64,000 bases of DNA from Monodelphis domestica (GCF_027887165.1 NC_077233.1:215486967-215550966), one strand, 5' to 3'. Shown: positions 43,430 to 55,564, counted from the first letter of the stretch. Notes: a model not told the origin generated them from the sequence alone. A program made the numbers and translations.

Positions 43430-43850
43430 TAGAAGGGCCCCAAGGGGCCAAGTCCTTCTCCTCCTCCCTCGTCATCTCCCATCCCCCATCCTCCCCATCT
43501 CCATCTTTACTCCAGCTTTCTCTTTCCTCATCTTTCACTTCCCTCTTTCTCCAAAACATTCTGTTTCATTCTAAATCCTTCAACAAATTCTCCTTCAGAT
43601 CTGAACAACTTTTTCTCCTCTCTCTTAATTTTTTTCTAACCTTTTGCATTTTTTTAGTCTCATTTCCTGTCTGGGTTTTGCATTTTCCTCCCCCGCCCCT
43701 CCCAGCCTATGACACACTTTCTCTCTCTTTTTTTAATCCTTTTTTTTTCTCTTTTATTTGCTCCAAGTTCTTTCCTCAGGGCATAAGACCTGACCTCCCT
43801 TTCCTTCCTCCCCCAGCAATACCTCTCCTCTCTGCTCTCCCTCAGAGCCC
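43430..43850. repeat. Pyrimidine-rich tract upstream of the GC-rich block
   Basis: The plus strand is dominated by CTCC, TTTC and CTTT runs. The long frame at 43339-44082 is a composition artefact here. Confidence 0.75.
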
Positions 43851-43854
43851 TGAA

Positions 43855-44078
43855 CGCAGTGCTCAGTCTACACCACCCCAGCCTCTCCCATCACCACTGG
43901 GATACACTAGGAGCCTCAGCCAGCCAGCCCTCCTTCCCCCATCCTCAGCAAGAAGAGGAAGTGGGGATCACCGAGGAGGTCTGGGCCTGGTGGAACCAGC
44001 CACTGCTGGGGCATGTAGGAGGAGAGCCACTGATCAGGACCTGGACCTCCTGCGAGGCGCAAAGCATGAGCGCTCGAG
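43855..44078 (+). CDS. Candidate first exon of a host gene (5' UTR plus start codon)
   Basis: A GC-richer, repeat-free block follows a pyrimidine-rich region. At 44066 an ATG (context AAAGCATGAG) begins MSAR and runs into CGAG|GTAGGAAA, a plausible splice donor at 44079. CpG density is moderately raised from here to about 44650. This is the only place in the window that resembles a host promoter and first exon. No TATA box or second exon was identified, and the exon start at 43855 is a guess. Without transcript data it remains a candidate; an old GC-rich repeat is the main alternative. Confidence 0.3.
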
Positions 44079-44179
44079 GTAGGAAACCCCGGACCCGACT
44101 AGGGACAGGGGGATTGGTGGCAGTGGCTCGGAGGCTAGAAAGTCCGGGTCGAGCCTCAAAATCCCTCTTCACAACCCCC

Positions 44180-45140
44180 AGGATTTAGGAGACTGTATCT
44201 GAGTTTGTCTCTTTATTTCTGTCTCGGTCTCTGCTCTTCCCCATTCTCTTCTTCCTTCCCCCTCGGTAAGAAAAGAGGGGCTTGTTATACTGAAGAGAAG
44301 AGGGGGAAGGAGTATGGGGTGAAGAAACTACCGGGTTGAGGAACCTCCTCCGTGCACCTGCCCTCCAGAGCAAGTGAAGTCTTCAAACATCCCGGAAGCC
44401 TGAAACTTTTGAGGGCTCAGGGCTAGACAAGACTGGGGCCACAAAGACAAGACCACAAACCGAGAATGCCCAGAAATTGACTGGAACGGGCCCTGACCTC
44501 TACTCTGGGGGAGGGGAGAGATGAGGTACAGCCCCCCCGCCCCTGGCCCAGGGAAAGATCGAAGGCCTGTAGGAAACCAGACTTGAGGTTGGGGGGGGGG
44601 GGGGCGGGGGAGCACTGGTAACCTGTAGGTCCTTCCCCCCTCCCAGAGGTTCCTCCCCTCCTCCAACAAAAACTTAGGCTACGATTTAATTATGTGTGGC
44701 GCTGTGTGAATCTCTAATATTGTTTTTATTTCTGCTGACATTTGTCCTCTGTATTGAAGGTGGATACGGATTAACCCACCAGAAGCTAGTTGTCTTGTCA
44801 CTTCACATTCACTGAGTGCAGAGGCCTGTGACCCAACTCCCTTGAGCGATGAATTAATCAAGCAACTGGGAATTTAGCTAGAATCCTCTGCTTGCGTTTC
44901 CCTAATCTCTGGTTCTACTTACCCTCAAAGCAGGTGTAAGGAAACGATATCACAGACAATGAGATCCGAGGATAAATTGGCAAACAATAGTACATCATAA
45001 CAGTCTCGAAAAGCCTTGAGTGAAAATTGGGAGGGTTTTGACAGATTAGGAAGAGAGCAGAGCCCCCTCACTCCTAAAATTTGTTGGTTGCACTAACCTA
45101 AGAGCACTATAGCTGTCTTAGCAGATGAGAACTAGGGACC
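44180..45140. other. No recognised gene; G-run
   Basis: A long G run with few interruptions lies at 44587-44610, within moderately GC-rich DNA. The rest is unassigned. Confidence 0.4.
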
Positions 45141-45144
45141 AGAA

Positions 45145-45268
45145 CAAAAGAATGAATGTAAAGGTCTTTTAAGCATTTAGCATGTGTCAGGCATTGTGCC
45201 AAGTGCTGGAGATACAAAAACAAAAATCGAGGTAGTTTCTGTGCTCGAGGAACTTATATTCTAATAAC
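45145..45268 (+). repeat. Ancient interspersed repeat fragment
   Basis: 'tgtcaggcattgtgccaagt', 'gctggagatacaaaaacaaa' and 'gaggaacttatattctaa': the 5' part of the family at 21435. Confidence 0.7.
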
Positions 45269-45307
45269 CACTAGCATTGTTTTAATGTTTGCAATGTGCT
45301 TTACAAA

Positions 45308-45490
45308 GCTCTCATGGGGGCAGCTAGGTAGAACAGTGGATAGTGCCTGGAGTTGGGAGGATCTCCTAGCTTCCTAGCTGTGTGACCCTGGGCAAGTCAC
45401 TTAACTCTAGTTACTTAGCCCTTGCAGATCTTCTGTCTTAGAAGTGATACTAAGACAGAAAGTAAGGATTAAAAAAACAAACAAACAATA
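45308..45490 (+). repeat. tRNA-derived marsupial SINE
   Basis: Sense copy: 'ggggcagctaggtagaacag', 'gtgaccctgggcaagtcact', 'ctaagacagaaagtaaggat'. Its middle lacks the B-box segment. Confidence 0.92.
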
Positions 45491-45499
45491 GCAACAAAG

Positions 45500-45660
45500 A
45501 TTATATCATTTTATCCTCACAACCACCCCAGGAAATAGATGCAATTATTATCTCCATCTTGAGAATGAGGCAGAAAGAAGTTAAGTGATTTGCCCAGGGT
45601 CACACAAATGTGTCTGAGGTCTGATTTTCATTCAGGTCTTCCTGATTCATGATGCAGTGT
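45500..45660 (-). repeat. MIR-like SINE
   Basis: Antisense core: 'ttatctccatcttgagaatg', 'tgatttgcccagggtcacac', then 'ttcaggtcttcctgattc'. Confidence 0.75.
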
Positions 45661-45699
45661 GACAGAAGACAATACATATAGGGCAAGGCTGACTAGAGG

Positions 45700-45845
45700 G
45701 AGTTAGGTAGTATAATGGGGAAAATGTAGGAGTTGAAGTCAGTAAGTCCCAAGTTCAAAACCTGCCTCAACTCAAGCTGTGAGGATCTAGGTAAGTCACT
45801 TAACCTCTCTAGGTTCAGTTCCCTCATCTATAAAAAGAGGGTTTG
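45700..45845 (+). repeat. MIR/SINE fragment
   Basis: Sense copy: 'gtcccaagttcaaaacctgc', 'gtaagtcacttaacctctct' and 'ttccctcatctataaaa'. Confidence 0.75.
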
Positions 45846-45849
45846 GACT

Positions 45850-46086
45850 TCTTGTTCAGTTGTGTCCAATCCTTTATGATCCCATTTGGAGTTTTCTTGG
45901 CAAGGTTACTGGAATGATTTGCCATTTCCTTCTCCAGTTCATTTTATAGATGAGGAACTGAGGCAAATTGAGTTGAGGGACTTGCCTAGGGACACACAGC
46001 TAGTAAGTTTCTAAAGTCAGATTTGAACTCAGGTCTTCTTGACTCCATTCTATCCACTTCAACCACCTAGTTGCCTCAAGGTTGGG
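45850..46086 (-). repeat. tRNA-derived marsupial SINE (MAR1-like)
   Basis: Antisense copy: 'ttcagttgtgtccaatcctt', 'ttgccatttccttctccagt', 'cacacagctagtaagtttct', 'agatttgaactcaggtcttc'. Confidence 0.92.
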
Positions 46087-46209
46087 CAATGACCTCCAAA
46101 ATCTAGCTCTAAATCAATGAACCTATGTTTTGGTCTAGGAAGTCACAGGGATATTATTGGAATGAGAAGCAATGAAGAATGGGTAGGTATACTGTAAGCA
46201 TAGGGGTAA

Positions 46210-47065
46210 AAGAAGTCTTACACCTGAGCTGATTTTTTTAAGTCATCTGAACAAGTACAGAATTGGGAAGGTGTGGCTGGACAACAGTCATATGGAAAAT
46301 ATCCAAAGGTGCTGCAAACTGAATATGCCACAACCGTATGGTCTTGGTCATAGATCTCAATGAACAGAAATGTAGTGTCCAGAATAAGGGAGGGGATTGT
46401 CCTAGTGTGCTGGTCAGACCATATTCTGAGCACTGAGCTCAGTTCTGGGTGCTATAAATCAGGATTTGGTTTAATATTCTATTGATTGCTAGAGGGAAGA
46501 AAGTGATGGAGAAAATGTTAATAATGCAGATCAACAGTCTGTTGTGTACATCTCTTACCACCCTCCCCCCTTCCCCAAACAAACCTTGTTGTTGTTAAAC
46601 ATTTACCCACACAGCCCTGGAAGATGGTAACCAGAATGGTGAAGTGTTTGGAAATGATGGCATACAAAGATAAAGTAAAGGAACTGGGGACATTTAGCAT
46701 AAAGAAGGGAAGACTTAGGAAGTGCATGATAGCTATCTTTAAGTATTTGGAGACATATCATATATGGAAGGATTGGATTGCTTTGCTTGGTCCCAGAGGC
46801 CAGAATAAGAAGCCACTGATGGAAATTGGAATGAGGGATATTTTGCCTTGCTACAAGGAAAACTGTCTTAACAATTAGAACTGTCCCAAAGTGGAAGGGG
46901 AAGCTTCCTCTAGTGTAATGAGTTCCCTGTCACCAGTGGTCTTTAAATGGAAGCTGAATGGCCACTTGTCAAGGATGTTAAAGAACAGATTCTTACTCAG
47001 ATTATTTGCTGAATTGCCTCCACACTCCAAGTCTCTATGTGATTCTAGGTCCTTCCCATTATTTA
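46210..47065 (+). mobile_element. L3/CR1-type LINE 3' region, interrupted
   Basis: Before the interruption: 'ggattgtcctagtgtgctgg' and 'ctgagctcagttctgggtgc', equivalent to the CR1 'RPHLEYCVQFW' region. After it: 'atggtaaccagaatggtgaa', 'aggaactggggacatttagc', 'tggaaattggaatgaggg', 'cttaacaattagaactgtcc', and the 3' UTR with 'gaatggccacttgtcaagga'. The same order recurs at 63545-63980. Confidence 0.75.
46458..46617 (+). repeat. Unassigned dispersed repeat, copy 2
   Basis: It shares 'ataaatcagga', 'gaaagtgatggagaaaatg', 'gttaataatgca' and 'gttgttaaacatttaccc' with copies at 30285 and 52978. It interrupts an L3/CR1 element. Confidence 0.7.
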
Positions 47066-47361
47066 TAGCAAAATAAGAAATATTTAATTTTAGGAGAGGG
47101 AGAGAGTTTCCTGATTTATAACCTGCATGGTCCTTTTAAATACATAACCTGTTTTATTTCCAAGGATGATACTTGAATCAATAAAGTATTTTGGAGCTCT
47201 GACTATCTGCCTAGTTCTATTCTAGAAACTGAGGTAGATATGAGAGAGATAAGTCATGATAGTCCTTGCCCCCAACTAAAAATAATGCCTGGAGGACATT
47301 ATATGTCCCACAGAAGTAGGATATGTGTGATATATATAGTAGAATGAAGAATAGTTTGCAG

Positions 47362-47560
47362 TATCATAGATTTAGAGCTGGAATGGCCTTCAGGGATCAT
47401 CTAATTTCATTCCCTCATTTTGTAAATGAGAAAATTGAGTCTCAAATAGGTTGTGACTTAGCCAAGGTCATGCAGATGGCATGCAGGAGAGCAAGGATTT
47501 GGTTTTCTGCCTTCAAAGTCCAGTTTTCTGTCCATTACCCCACACTACTCAGGTCTAGAG
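47362..47560 (-). repeat. MIR-like SINE
   Basis: 'catagatttagagctggaat' followed by 'ccctcattttgtaaatgaga' and 'cttagccaaggtcatgcaga'. Confidence 0.75.
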
Positions 47561-47564
47561 TCAG

Positions 47565-47770
47565 AAGACAGTGTAGCACACTGGCTCTTAAGTCAAAGGA
47601 CTTGGATTACTTTTATGCTTTTTTAGCTGTGAATCTTTGTTTTAGCTCTTTGGATCTTAATTTAGCTCTTTGGATCTTAATTTCCCCCATCTGTTAAATG
47701 GGGAAGAAGAGTGTTGGGCTAGCTGGGCTCTGGGGGTCCTTCTAGCTTTGACTCTAATCTATTGTCCTAT
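47565..47770 (+). repeat. MIR-like SINE
   Basis: Sense copy starting 'agacagtgtagcacactggc'. It contains a local tandem duplication of 'tagctctttggatcttaatt' at about 47642-47683. Confidence 0.7.
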
Positions 47771-47774
47771 GATC

Positions 47775-48012
47775 TTATGGGCAACTAAGTGGTATAATGA
47801 ATAAAGCACAGGGCTTGGAATCAGGAAGATTCATCATCAGTCTAGCCTCAGACACTTACTAGCTATGTGACCCTGAGCAAATCATATAAATCTGTTTGCC
47901 TCCATTTTCTCATCCACAAAATGAACTGGAGAAGGATATGGTGAACTACGCCAGTAACTTTGCTGAGAAAACCCCAAATGAGGTCACCAAGGGACATCGT
48001 TATGATATTATG
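47775..48012 (+). repeat. tRNA-derived marsupial SINE (MAR1-like)
   Basis: Sense copy: 'gggcaactaagtggtataat', 'tcagacacttactagctatg', 'aaaatgaactggagaaggat', tail 'aaccccaaatgaggtcacca'. Confidence 0.9.
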
Positions 48013-48169
48013 GTCATAAGAGTGTTTAGGTCAAGTGTTCTGGTGCTTGTTATGTGATCTACCTAAAGTCATATAGGTAGCCTTTCTAAGCCTCAGTTAA
48101 TTCTCTTATAAAGTGAGGAGGTTGGATTAAATGATATCTAAGGATTGTTCCAATTCTAAATTCAATGAA

Positions 48170-48889
48170 CCTGTGATACACTCATTAAATCAAATGCTTT
48201 AGTGCAAAGTTGGAAGACATCACTAGAGGTTGGAATAGTCTTAGGAGGATTTGTGGCACTGGGAGGACCTGAGTTTGGCCTGGAAAGGTGGGTAGGATTT
48301 GGATAGGTGGAGAGAAAGGTATTTCAGGAAAGAAATGTGTCAGAAGCTTACTCTTATTTCATTTCTGTAAATCTGTTTTTCATCAGGCTACCTACCACCC
48401 TTTTCAGAAAGATCTGCTTAAGGGAATACTTGCAAATAGAGGAAGATTGGAAACTGGAGGGAGAGGCATAGAAGGAATGGCCTATGGAGACCAAAGAGGT
48501 CTCAGAAGTGCAGACAGATTTTCCCTCTTTATAAATCAAAAGCTAAATCAAATCAGGGTTTTTAGATGATTATAATGAAAATAACTACCAAATGTCAAAT
48601 CAATTTAAGTCCAAGGGCCAATAGAGCCAGCTTTTAATGTTCTTTTTTCTTTGCATATACACTATAGATTCAACCAATTTTTTTCTTATAATAGTGTTGG
48701 TCTAATGAGTCAGGACATTCCCAAGGTGCCCACTTCAACATAAGAAACAAAATATATCTTTTTCTCTTACAGCCCAAAGTTGGCCTCCATTCTCAAAACT
48801 TGACTAAGGGTGAGTCAACCAACCAAGTCTGTCCACTGAGGAGTAGGGACCTTTCCCTTATTCCTGGACATTACCTTCTCACCTGGCTG

Positions 48890-48890
<1 letters not shown>
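48170..48890. other. No recognised feature
   Basis: The frames at 48288-48569 and 48354-48539 have no domain. Confidence 0.35.
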
Positions 48891-48894
<4 letters not shown>

Positions 48895-48931
<37 letters not shown>

Positions 48932-48985
48932 TATGTGTGTGTGTGTATGTATATATATATATTTATTTATTTATTTATATATATG
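48895..48985. repeat. (TA)n(TG)n(TTTA)n compound microsatellite
   Basis: TA units, a short GTGTGT block, TA again, then TTTA units. Confidence 0.97.
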
Positions 48986-48989
48986 GAAA

Positions 48990-49930
48990 AATATTTGAGT
49001 GAATTTAAACTAGAGGAATGCCAAAATTTAAAGGAGAGATGCTCTACAGTGCTACCTTAAAAGCCCTTTCCTCTTACTAATCCTATTTCAAGAAAAAGAA
49101 GAATGAAGCCAAGTTTCTCTCTGGATTCTAAGCATTTCACAGGTGCACACATTCCAAACACAGGTATGGCTGCCAATAAACCCTCCCCCAACATTCTCCT
49201 CAAAGATTCTGCCTACGCCCTTGAGGTACTCCTTCTTTCTGGGTCAATGGTTTTAATGGGGTGAACATTTTCGGGAGGGTAGCCTTTTTGGTTGTCATTT
49301 GTTCAAGGGCTCAAGGATTATAATGGCACTGTCAAATTTATGTAATTGGTGTCTGTGGCACAGAGCCAATGAGTAATAAAAGCTTTTCTGTTTCAGCTTC
49401 TTCAGTCATTCCACCCCCCTTCTCTCTCCATCCCTCCTTTCTTACCTCCCCTCCTCCAGTTTCTTCCATCCCTGATTACTCTTGGCCCTCGATGACGAAG
49501 AATGAACCCACTACCAGTCTATTATACTCTAGTTTCCCTGAGAAAGGTTACCTACAGCCTTTTATGTTCTCAATTTGGTTAGTGAATTACTTCCATCTGA
49601 GCATTTATTTTGAGGATGTCAGCAAGAGAAAAAAAGAGTTTTTTGGAATCTCATGTAAGATCTTCTCCCTAAAGAAGGTGTTCAGTTCTCTATGGAAATT
49701 CTATACCAAGGATGTAGTAACAACTTACATTTACATAAGGCTTATGTTTTGTGGTTTCTATGGCTTATAGGGCTATATGGTTTATAAAATTTTCTCCTGT
49801 CGATAGTTTTATGAAAGGTTTGTCTGCCCATTTTAGGGTTTCTAAGAAGCTAAGTGAGTTGCAAAGTAACACAGCTAGCAAATCAGAACTCAGGCTTGAG
49901 TATTAGTCAATAGAACATTAAGAGATCTAT
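48990..49930. other. No recognised feature
   Basis: The 133-codon frame at 49369-49770 shows no domain. Its first third is low-complexity Pro/Ser. Confidence 0.35.
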
Positions 49931-49934
49931 AATG

Positions 49935-50180
49935 AGATCAGCTAGATGGTATAGCAGATAGAGTGCTAGCCTTGCAGTCAGGAAGATTCATCTTCCTGAG
50001 TTCAAATCTGGCCTCAGACATTTACTAGCCATGTGACCCTTAGGAAGCCACTTAACCCTGCTTGCCTCAATTTCCTCATCTTTAAAATGGACCGGAGGAG
50101 AAAATGACAAACTTTTCAATATCCTTACCAAGAGAATTCTAGTTGGGGTCATGAAGGATAGGGCAGAAACAAAACAATAA
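49935..50180 (+). repeat. tRNA-derived marsupial SINE (MAR1-like)
   Basis: Sense copy: 'cagctagatggtatagcaga', 'gagttcaaatctggcctcag', 'cttgcctcaatttcctcatc', tail 'ttggggtcatgaaggatagg'. Confidence 0.93.
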
Positions 50181-50799
50181 TAATTGCAAATCTTAAAGCA
50201 TTATGTAAATGCTAGAGATTATTATTATCAATTATAATTATTTACGTGTTGTCTTCCCCTAGACCATGAAGTCCTGCAGAGCAGAGGCTGCTTTTTATTA
50301 GATTCTAACAATTTTATTTTGTTAAACAAAACCATGTTTTGGGTTTTTTGGTTGTTTTTTTTTGAGGGGAGGGAGGAGTTCAGGAAGCTTTTTTTTAATT
50401 GTCCAAGCACTTATCAGAGTGTCTAGCCTATGGAAGGTGCTTAATAAATGCTCAATGACTTCATTTGATGTTTTTTTTACCCAAGCCTACCTCACTCTGT
50501 ACACCTCTGAAGCCTGGAAGGAACAATAGCAGTTTGACAAGATAGCATAATAACACCTACAGTTGACATATAGGCAGATGATAAGATTTGCCAAGCACTT
50601 TGAGTATTTACCAGTCAATCAGAGTTAAGTGCCTACACTGTGCTAGGCAGGGCTGCAAAGACATCCTTTGCCCTCCAGTGCTTAGGTGGAGAGCTAATAT
50701 TCAAATATTCTGGCTGAGGGTGTGAAGACATTATTTAAAGGAATGAAAGTGAGATGGGGAAGTAGGGATGTAAGGAAACAGCACTTTTCAAAGCAACCT

Positions 50800-50945
50800 A
50801 GTATGTGTCAGACACCAATATCCCTATTTTACAGATGGGGAGACTAAAATTAAGTGGCCTAGTCACCCAGCTAGTAAGTGTCTGACTTGAACTCAGATCT
50901 TCTTGACTCCAGGGCCAATATCCACTACATCACTTAGCTATTACA
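50800..50945 (-). repeat. MIR-like SINE
   Basis: Antisense core 'ctattttacagatggggaga', then 'gtcacccagctagtaagtgt' and 'cttgaactcagatcttcttg'. Confidence 0.8.
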
Positions 50946-51059
50946 GGAAGAGGTCAGTGTGACTGAAAGGAAAGATTTTAAATTATTTATATGTGTGAGC
51001 GTTAAGATAAATAAACACCAAGTAAATATGAGGATATTTTGAGAGGGAACACACTAGAG

Positions 51060-51235
51060 GCTTATTTAACTCTCAAAACAATACTGTGAAGTAGTATTGA
51101 TATTATGATCCTCATTGAACAGATGGAGAAACTGAGGCCAAGAGATACTTACAGAGCTTACAGCCAGTAAGTGTCTGAGATGGGATTTCAATCCATCCTT
51201 GCCTTCAAGTCTTGTATTCTATTTTCTATGACACA
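51060..51235 (-). repeat. MIR-like SINE
   Basis: 'tcattgaacagatggagaaa', then 'cagccagtaagtgtctgaga'. Confidence 0.75.
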
Positions 51236-51239
51236 TTGA

Positions 51240-52970
51240 TCCACATCCATTCTCTTCTTTGTCCTGGTGAATCTTTCTCTTGTAACCCAGTAGAGCCAAA
51301 AGTGGGTATCTAGGTCAATGATTTTATCGCTTCTACAAGACTGTGCCTTTGGAAGGCTTCACTGGCACTACCCGGGTCTATGACATTCAGAAAAGAGAGA
51401 GAATTAGCATTTGTTTCCTAGTTCTTTCTCTGTTTCCAACCAACATCTTTCTTCTGCCTTTTTTTCCCCAACGGGTAGGAGGAGAGAGAGGAGGCTTAGT
51501 GGTAGGGGAGGTCATTTCCCATGAGCTCGATTTATTTATGAGCAACTTTTGAAGAATAACAATTGTTGAATCATTCCCATCTCACTCTCCAACAAACTCA
51601 TATGGCCTTTCTTCCCCACTGGCCCTTCAGCTCTCTTTAGGAGCAGAGCTGCCTGGGGGAGCTTCCTCTCTGGCACACCCTCTGCTGCAATGAGTTATGG
51701 TACCAGCTTTGAATGGCAATAACAGGCTATGCCAGAAATCACAGAGGCCTCAGAGGTGCCATCCAATGGCAAAATGGATGTCCCTTTTTTTGATCTAAGG
51801 GCAAACAAAAGCACAGTTTGGGTATTATTAGGGCTTTTATAAATTGTTACTTCAGTGAATAAATGTTGGTTTGAAGTAAAACTGCATTTTATTGACATTA
51901 GTATTTCAGTTTCTGCCTTTGAGTAAAGTCTTTATAATTCATTGAGAGTCAAGGGAGGGAAAAACCAGACATATTATAAAGGGAATTGGGTATAGTTAGT
52001 TCAATTTCTAAAATAGTGAGTTTGAATAATAATGATACTGCCTTATTTCTCACACAGAATGTTTTAAGGATTCTCAGCTGTTTTTCTAAAACCAACTCAT
52101 TAATCGTTACAGTGCCTCTGGGAATTGAGTAATTATCTCTCTCTCTCACAGATGAGAAACTGAGGCACGTAGACATTGGGCAGGAATCCTCATGCCTGGG
52201 CTAGTTTTCTGACTATCAGAAAATAATCCTTCCCACAGGGTCAGAGGAAAAGTTTGGGGTTTTTTTAAGTACTCTGGAAATGCAAACTTTCTGAGACTTT
52301 TTTTGGGGTGGGGAGAGTGATAAAAGATGGGGAGAGAAAGAGATAATAGGTAAGAATTTTGAAGATGTACAAGCACAGAATGCCATATGGCTGCTGTAGG
52401 AGCTAAGTGCTCTGAACGCCTAATGGATCTTCTCCCTTTTTTTCCTCTCAAATTATATGGACACATTTTTCACTAGCTAATTTTGAAATATAGCTTTTTG
52501 ATGCATAAAAAAGCCTTCGTATATTATAGCAGAGTCAGCCTAATTGGGCATATGAGACAAAATCAAATGAGATAATAGATGTGTAAGAACACTTTGAAAA
52601 GTATAGAGTGCTATAAAGATGTAAGGTGTATACTTTATAGGCCTATTCAGGTGGTCTATTTGGATATATTCTCTGAATGGGGGCATATCATTTCCCCTAT
52701 AATCTGGGAGAGTCAGCCCCATAGAAATTAGGAGCATCATATAAGGAAGTCCTGAAGATTTTCTGAATACACCTAGAAGGGCTATTCATCCAGCTAGTCA
52801 ATAAGGATTTACTGAATACCCACTGAGCACACTGGTGCACTGAACCTTGCACAGATGGTCAGCATGATCAAACCAGCCTATTCTCCTCTACTACCTGCAC
52901 CATATGAGAAATGGAAGAACTCGAGATATTGTTCAGGGATGTGCTCTTAGAAGAAGCTTGTACACAAAAA
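51240..52970. other. No recognised gene in about 1.7 kb
   Basis: Low repeat content. A MIR scrap lies near 52140-52170. The frames at 51343-51552, 51949-52176 and 52146-52466 show no domain. Possible unique or conserved noncoding DNA. Confidence 0.4.
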
Positions 52971-52977
52971 CCGAATG

Positions 52978-53165
52978 TTAAATTTTCATTGTGAGCATTT
53001 ACACCTTGGAAAAAATAGCAAATGCTACAAATCAGGGCTTGACTTACTATTTTGTTGATTGTCTAGACTTAAAGTAAGTGATGGAGAAAAAAAAAAACCT
53101 ATTTCCCATAGATTCCCCCACCCCAGAGCTGGTCATTAAATATTTACCACCTCACCACTGGGCTG
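52978..53165 (+). repeat. Unassigned dispersed repeat, copy 3
   Basis: 'gttaaattttcattgtgagc', 'gctacaaatcagggcttgac', 'attttgttgattgtctagac', 'gtgatggagaaaa' and 'attaaatatttaccacc' follow the order of copies 1 and 2. Confidence 0.7.
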
Positions 53166-53319
53166 TGGTTGTATTATATTTTATATTTACTTAACCCTGT
53201 TCATTAGCAGTAGGTTTCTAGACAGACAGAATATTGTTAGTTTCAGTAACCTATTGCAGACCTGTAGATAATAACTTACTGATAAATAAACTATGGAGTC
53301 TCCCTTTTACTTCTTATTG

Positions 53320-53558
53320 TTAATGGTGTTCAGTTGTGTCTGACGTTTCCCAACCTTATTTGGGGTTTTCTTGGTAAATTTTTTTTTGCCAGTTCTTTAA
53401 CATTTCCTTCACTAGTTCATTTTATAGATGAGGAAACTGAGGAAAACAGAGTCAAATGACTTGGCCCAGTCATATAGCTATGAAGTATCTGAAGCCAGAT
53501 TTGCACTCAGGTCCTCCCAACTCCAGACCTGGCACTCTATCCACTAGCAGACCCTTGC
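53320..53558 (-). repeat. tRNA-derived marsupial SINE (MAR1-like)
   Basis: Antisense copy: 'ttcagttgtgtctgacgttt', 'tagatgaggaaactgaggaa', 'cctggcactctatccactag'. Confidence 0.9.
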
Positions 53559-53582
53559 CTTAATGATTTCTGGAAACACTTG

Positions 53583-53778
53583 GTGGTAGCAAGGTGGCAC
53601 AGTGAAAGGAGTGCTTCCCCAGACCTTCATCCAAATCTGGCTTCAGATACTTCCTAGCTATGTGATTCTGGGCAAGTCATTTAACCCCAACTGTCTAGCC
53701 CTTACCACTCTTCTGCCTTGGAACTGATACTTAATATTAATACTAAGACAGAAGGTAAGGGTTTGGGTTTTTTTTTAA
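53583..53778 (+). repeat. tRNA-derived marsupial SINE
   Basis: Sense copy: 'agcaaggtggcacagtgaaa', 'gtgattctgggcaagtcatt', 'ctaagacagaaggtaagggt'. Confidence 0.92.
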
Positions 53779-54636
53779 GTGCTTGTTCTCTTCCTTCCCT
53801 CCCAAATAAACAAGAATGTGAAGAAAGACTATTGTAGTGGGAGGCAGGACACACAAAACACTAGGCTAATCAGGTATTAACTTACTTTATGACCTTCAGC
53901 AAACCTCTTGGTTTCTCTGAAACTCAGTTTCCTAATATGTAAAACAAAACTACTAACACCTGCCCTGTTTACCACACAGTGATATTATGAGGTATGCTTG
54001 AGAAAACAGATGTAAAAGCACATTGAAAATTAAAAGGTGCAACATGAATACGGCACCATGCCAATATGCCCAGGTGTTTGCAAAGGGTTGGGGGGGGAGT
54101 GTGATTTGCATCAATGAAAGAAGTAGCTTCATAAATAAAATCATGGCTCCATTGGCCATGGCTTCAGATATTACTGGAAAGAGATGGCTTCCTTGGAGCT
54201 GGGAAGACCTACATTCAAGTTTTCACTCTGACATATACTAGAGCAATTCACTTAACTTTTGTTCTTCCTCAGAAACTCTCTAGAAAAGGAATTCTTAACC
54301 CGGGGTCCATCTACTCCCATGGGAACTGGGAATAGATTTCTGGGAGTGGGTGAATTTTTAGAAAATGTTTAAACTATGTTTTGATATAATTTGTTTTCTT
54401 CGTAAACCTATGCATTTTGTTTTGTGCTGGTAAAAGCATTATGATGAGAAGGGCTCCATACTCTTCACTATATTCCCAGAGGAATACATAAAACACTAAA
54501 AAGGTTAAATCCCCCTGCTCTGACACCATAAGTTACAGAGAAGGTGCTTGCATTGACATAGAGGGAATTTCCTCACTTGGGACTTCCCTATCTCTAAATC
54601 TAACATATAATTACTTCCATAAGGTTTCTTGCAAAT

Positions 54637-54785
<149 letters not shown>

Positions 54786-55009
54786 ACCTTCTGTCCTAGT
54801 AATATTTCTAAGGCAGAAGAATAGGGTAATGCCTGCTGTTGTCCCAACACAGAGTTCTCCAGAGTTAGTTACTAGAAAACCAGAGGGATCTAGGGTCAGA
54901 CTTCTCCCCTCCCCATCTCTACTTGCACCTGCAGACATCACCCACCCCTCTAAAAGGTACACCATCACTAGGCTAGGCAATTGGGATTAAGTGACTTTCC
55001 TAGGATCAT

Positions 55010-55218
55010 ATATTTTTTTGTTTGTTTTTTTTTTTTCATTTTAGAATCAATACTGTGTATTGGTTCCAAGACAGAAGAGTGGCAAGGACTAGGCAATGAG
55101 AGTTAAGTGACTTGTCCAGGGTCACACAACTAGAAATTGTCTGAGGCTAAATTCCAACCCAGGTCCTTCAAATTCTAGGGCTAGCGTTCAATCCATTGGG
55201 TCACTTCGATGCTCAGAC
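55010..55218 (-). repeat. tRNA-derived marsupial SINE
   Basis: Antisense copy: 'tagaatcaatactgtgtatt', 'ggttccaagacagaagagtg', 'gtccagggtcacacaactag'. Confidence 0.92.
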
Positions 55219-55564
55219 AATTGATTTCTAAGTCTGTTATATCATGTTCATCTGAATCCTGGCTTTGACACTTAGGACCATGTGACCTTGGACAAGTTGT
55301 TTTACTTACTCAGAGCATCCATTTCCTTACCTGAAAAATTAAATGAAATTCTATCATTTTCTAATAATCAAATGCTATTACATATTATCTCAAGCAGTTG
55401 CTATAAGGCAAGTGCTGTATAAATGTTAATTATTTTTTCTGTTCTGATCTCCGTAAACCATTCTAATAAGGCTAGTTTATATCTTTATAGCACTTTTATA
55501 AACTATTAAAAACCTTTAGCAACACTGTCTCAACTCTCAACTCAGGAGAGAAGCAAGATAGGTG

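Noticed and set aside
43339..44082. 247-codon plus-strand frame, the longest in the window
   Set aside because: Mostly pyrimidine-rich low complexity; no domain, and the Ser/Pro/Leu/Phe bias follows composition. Only the short exon-like end near 44066 was kept as a candidate.
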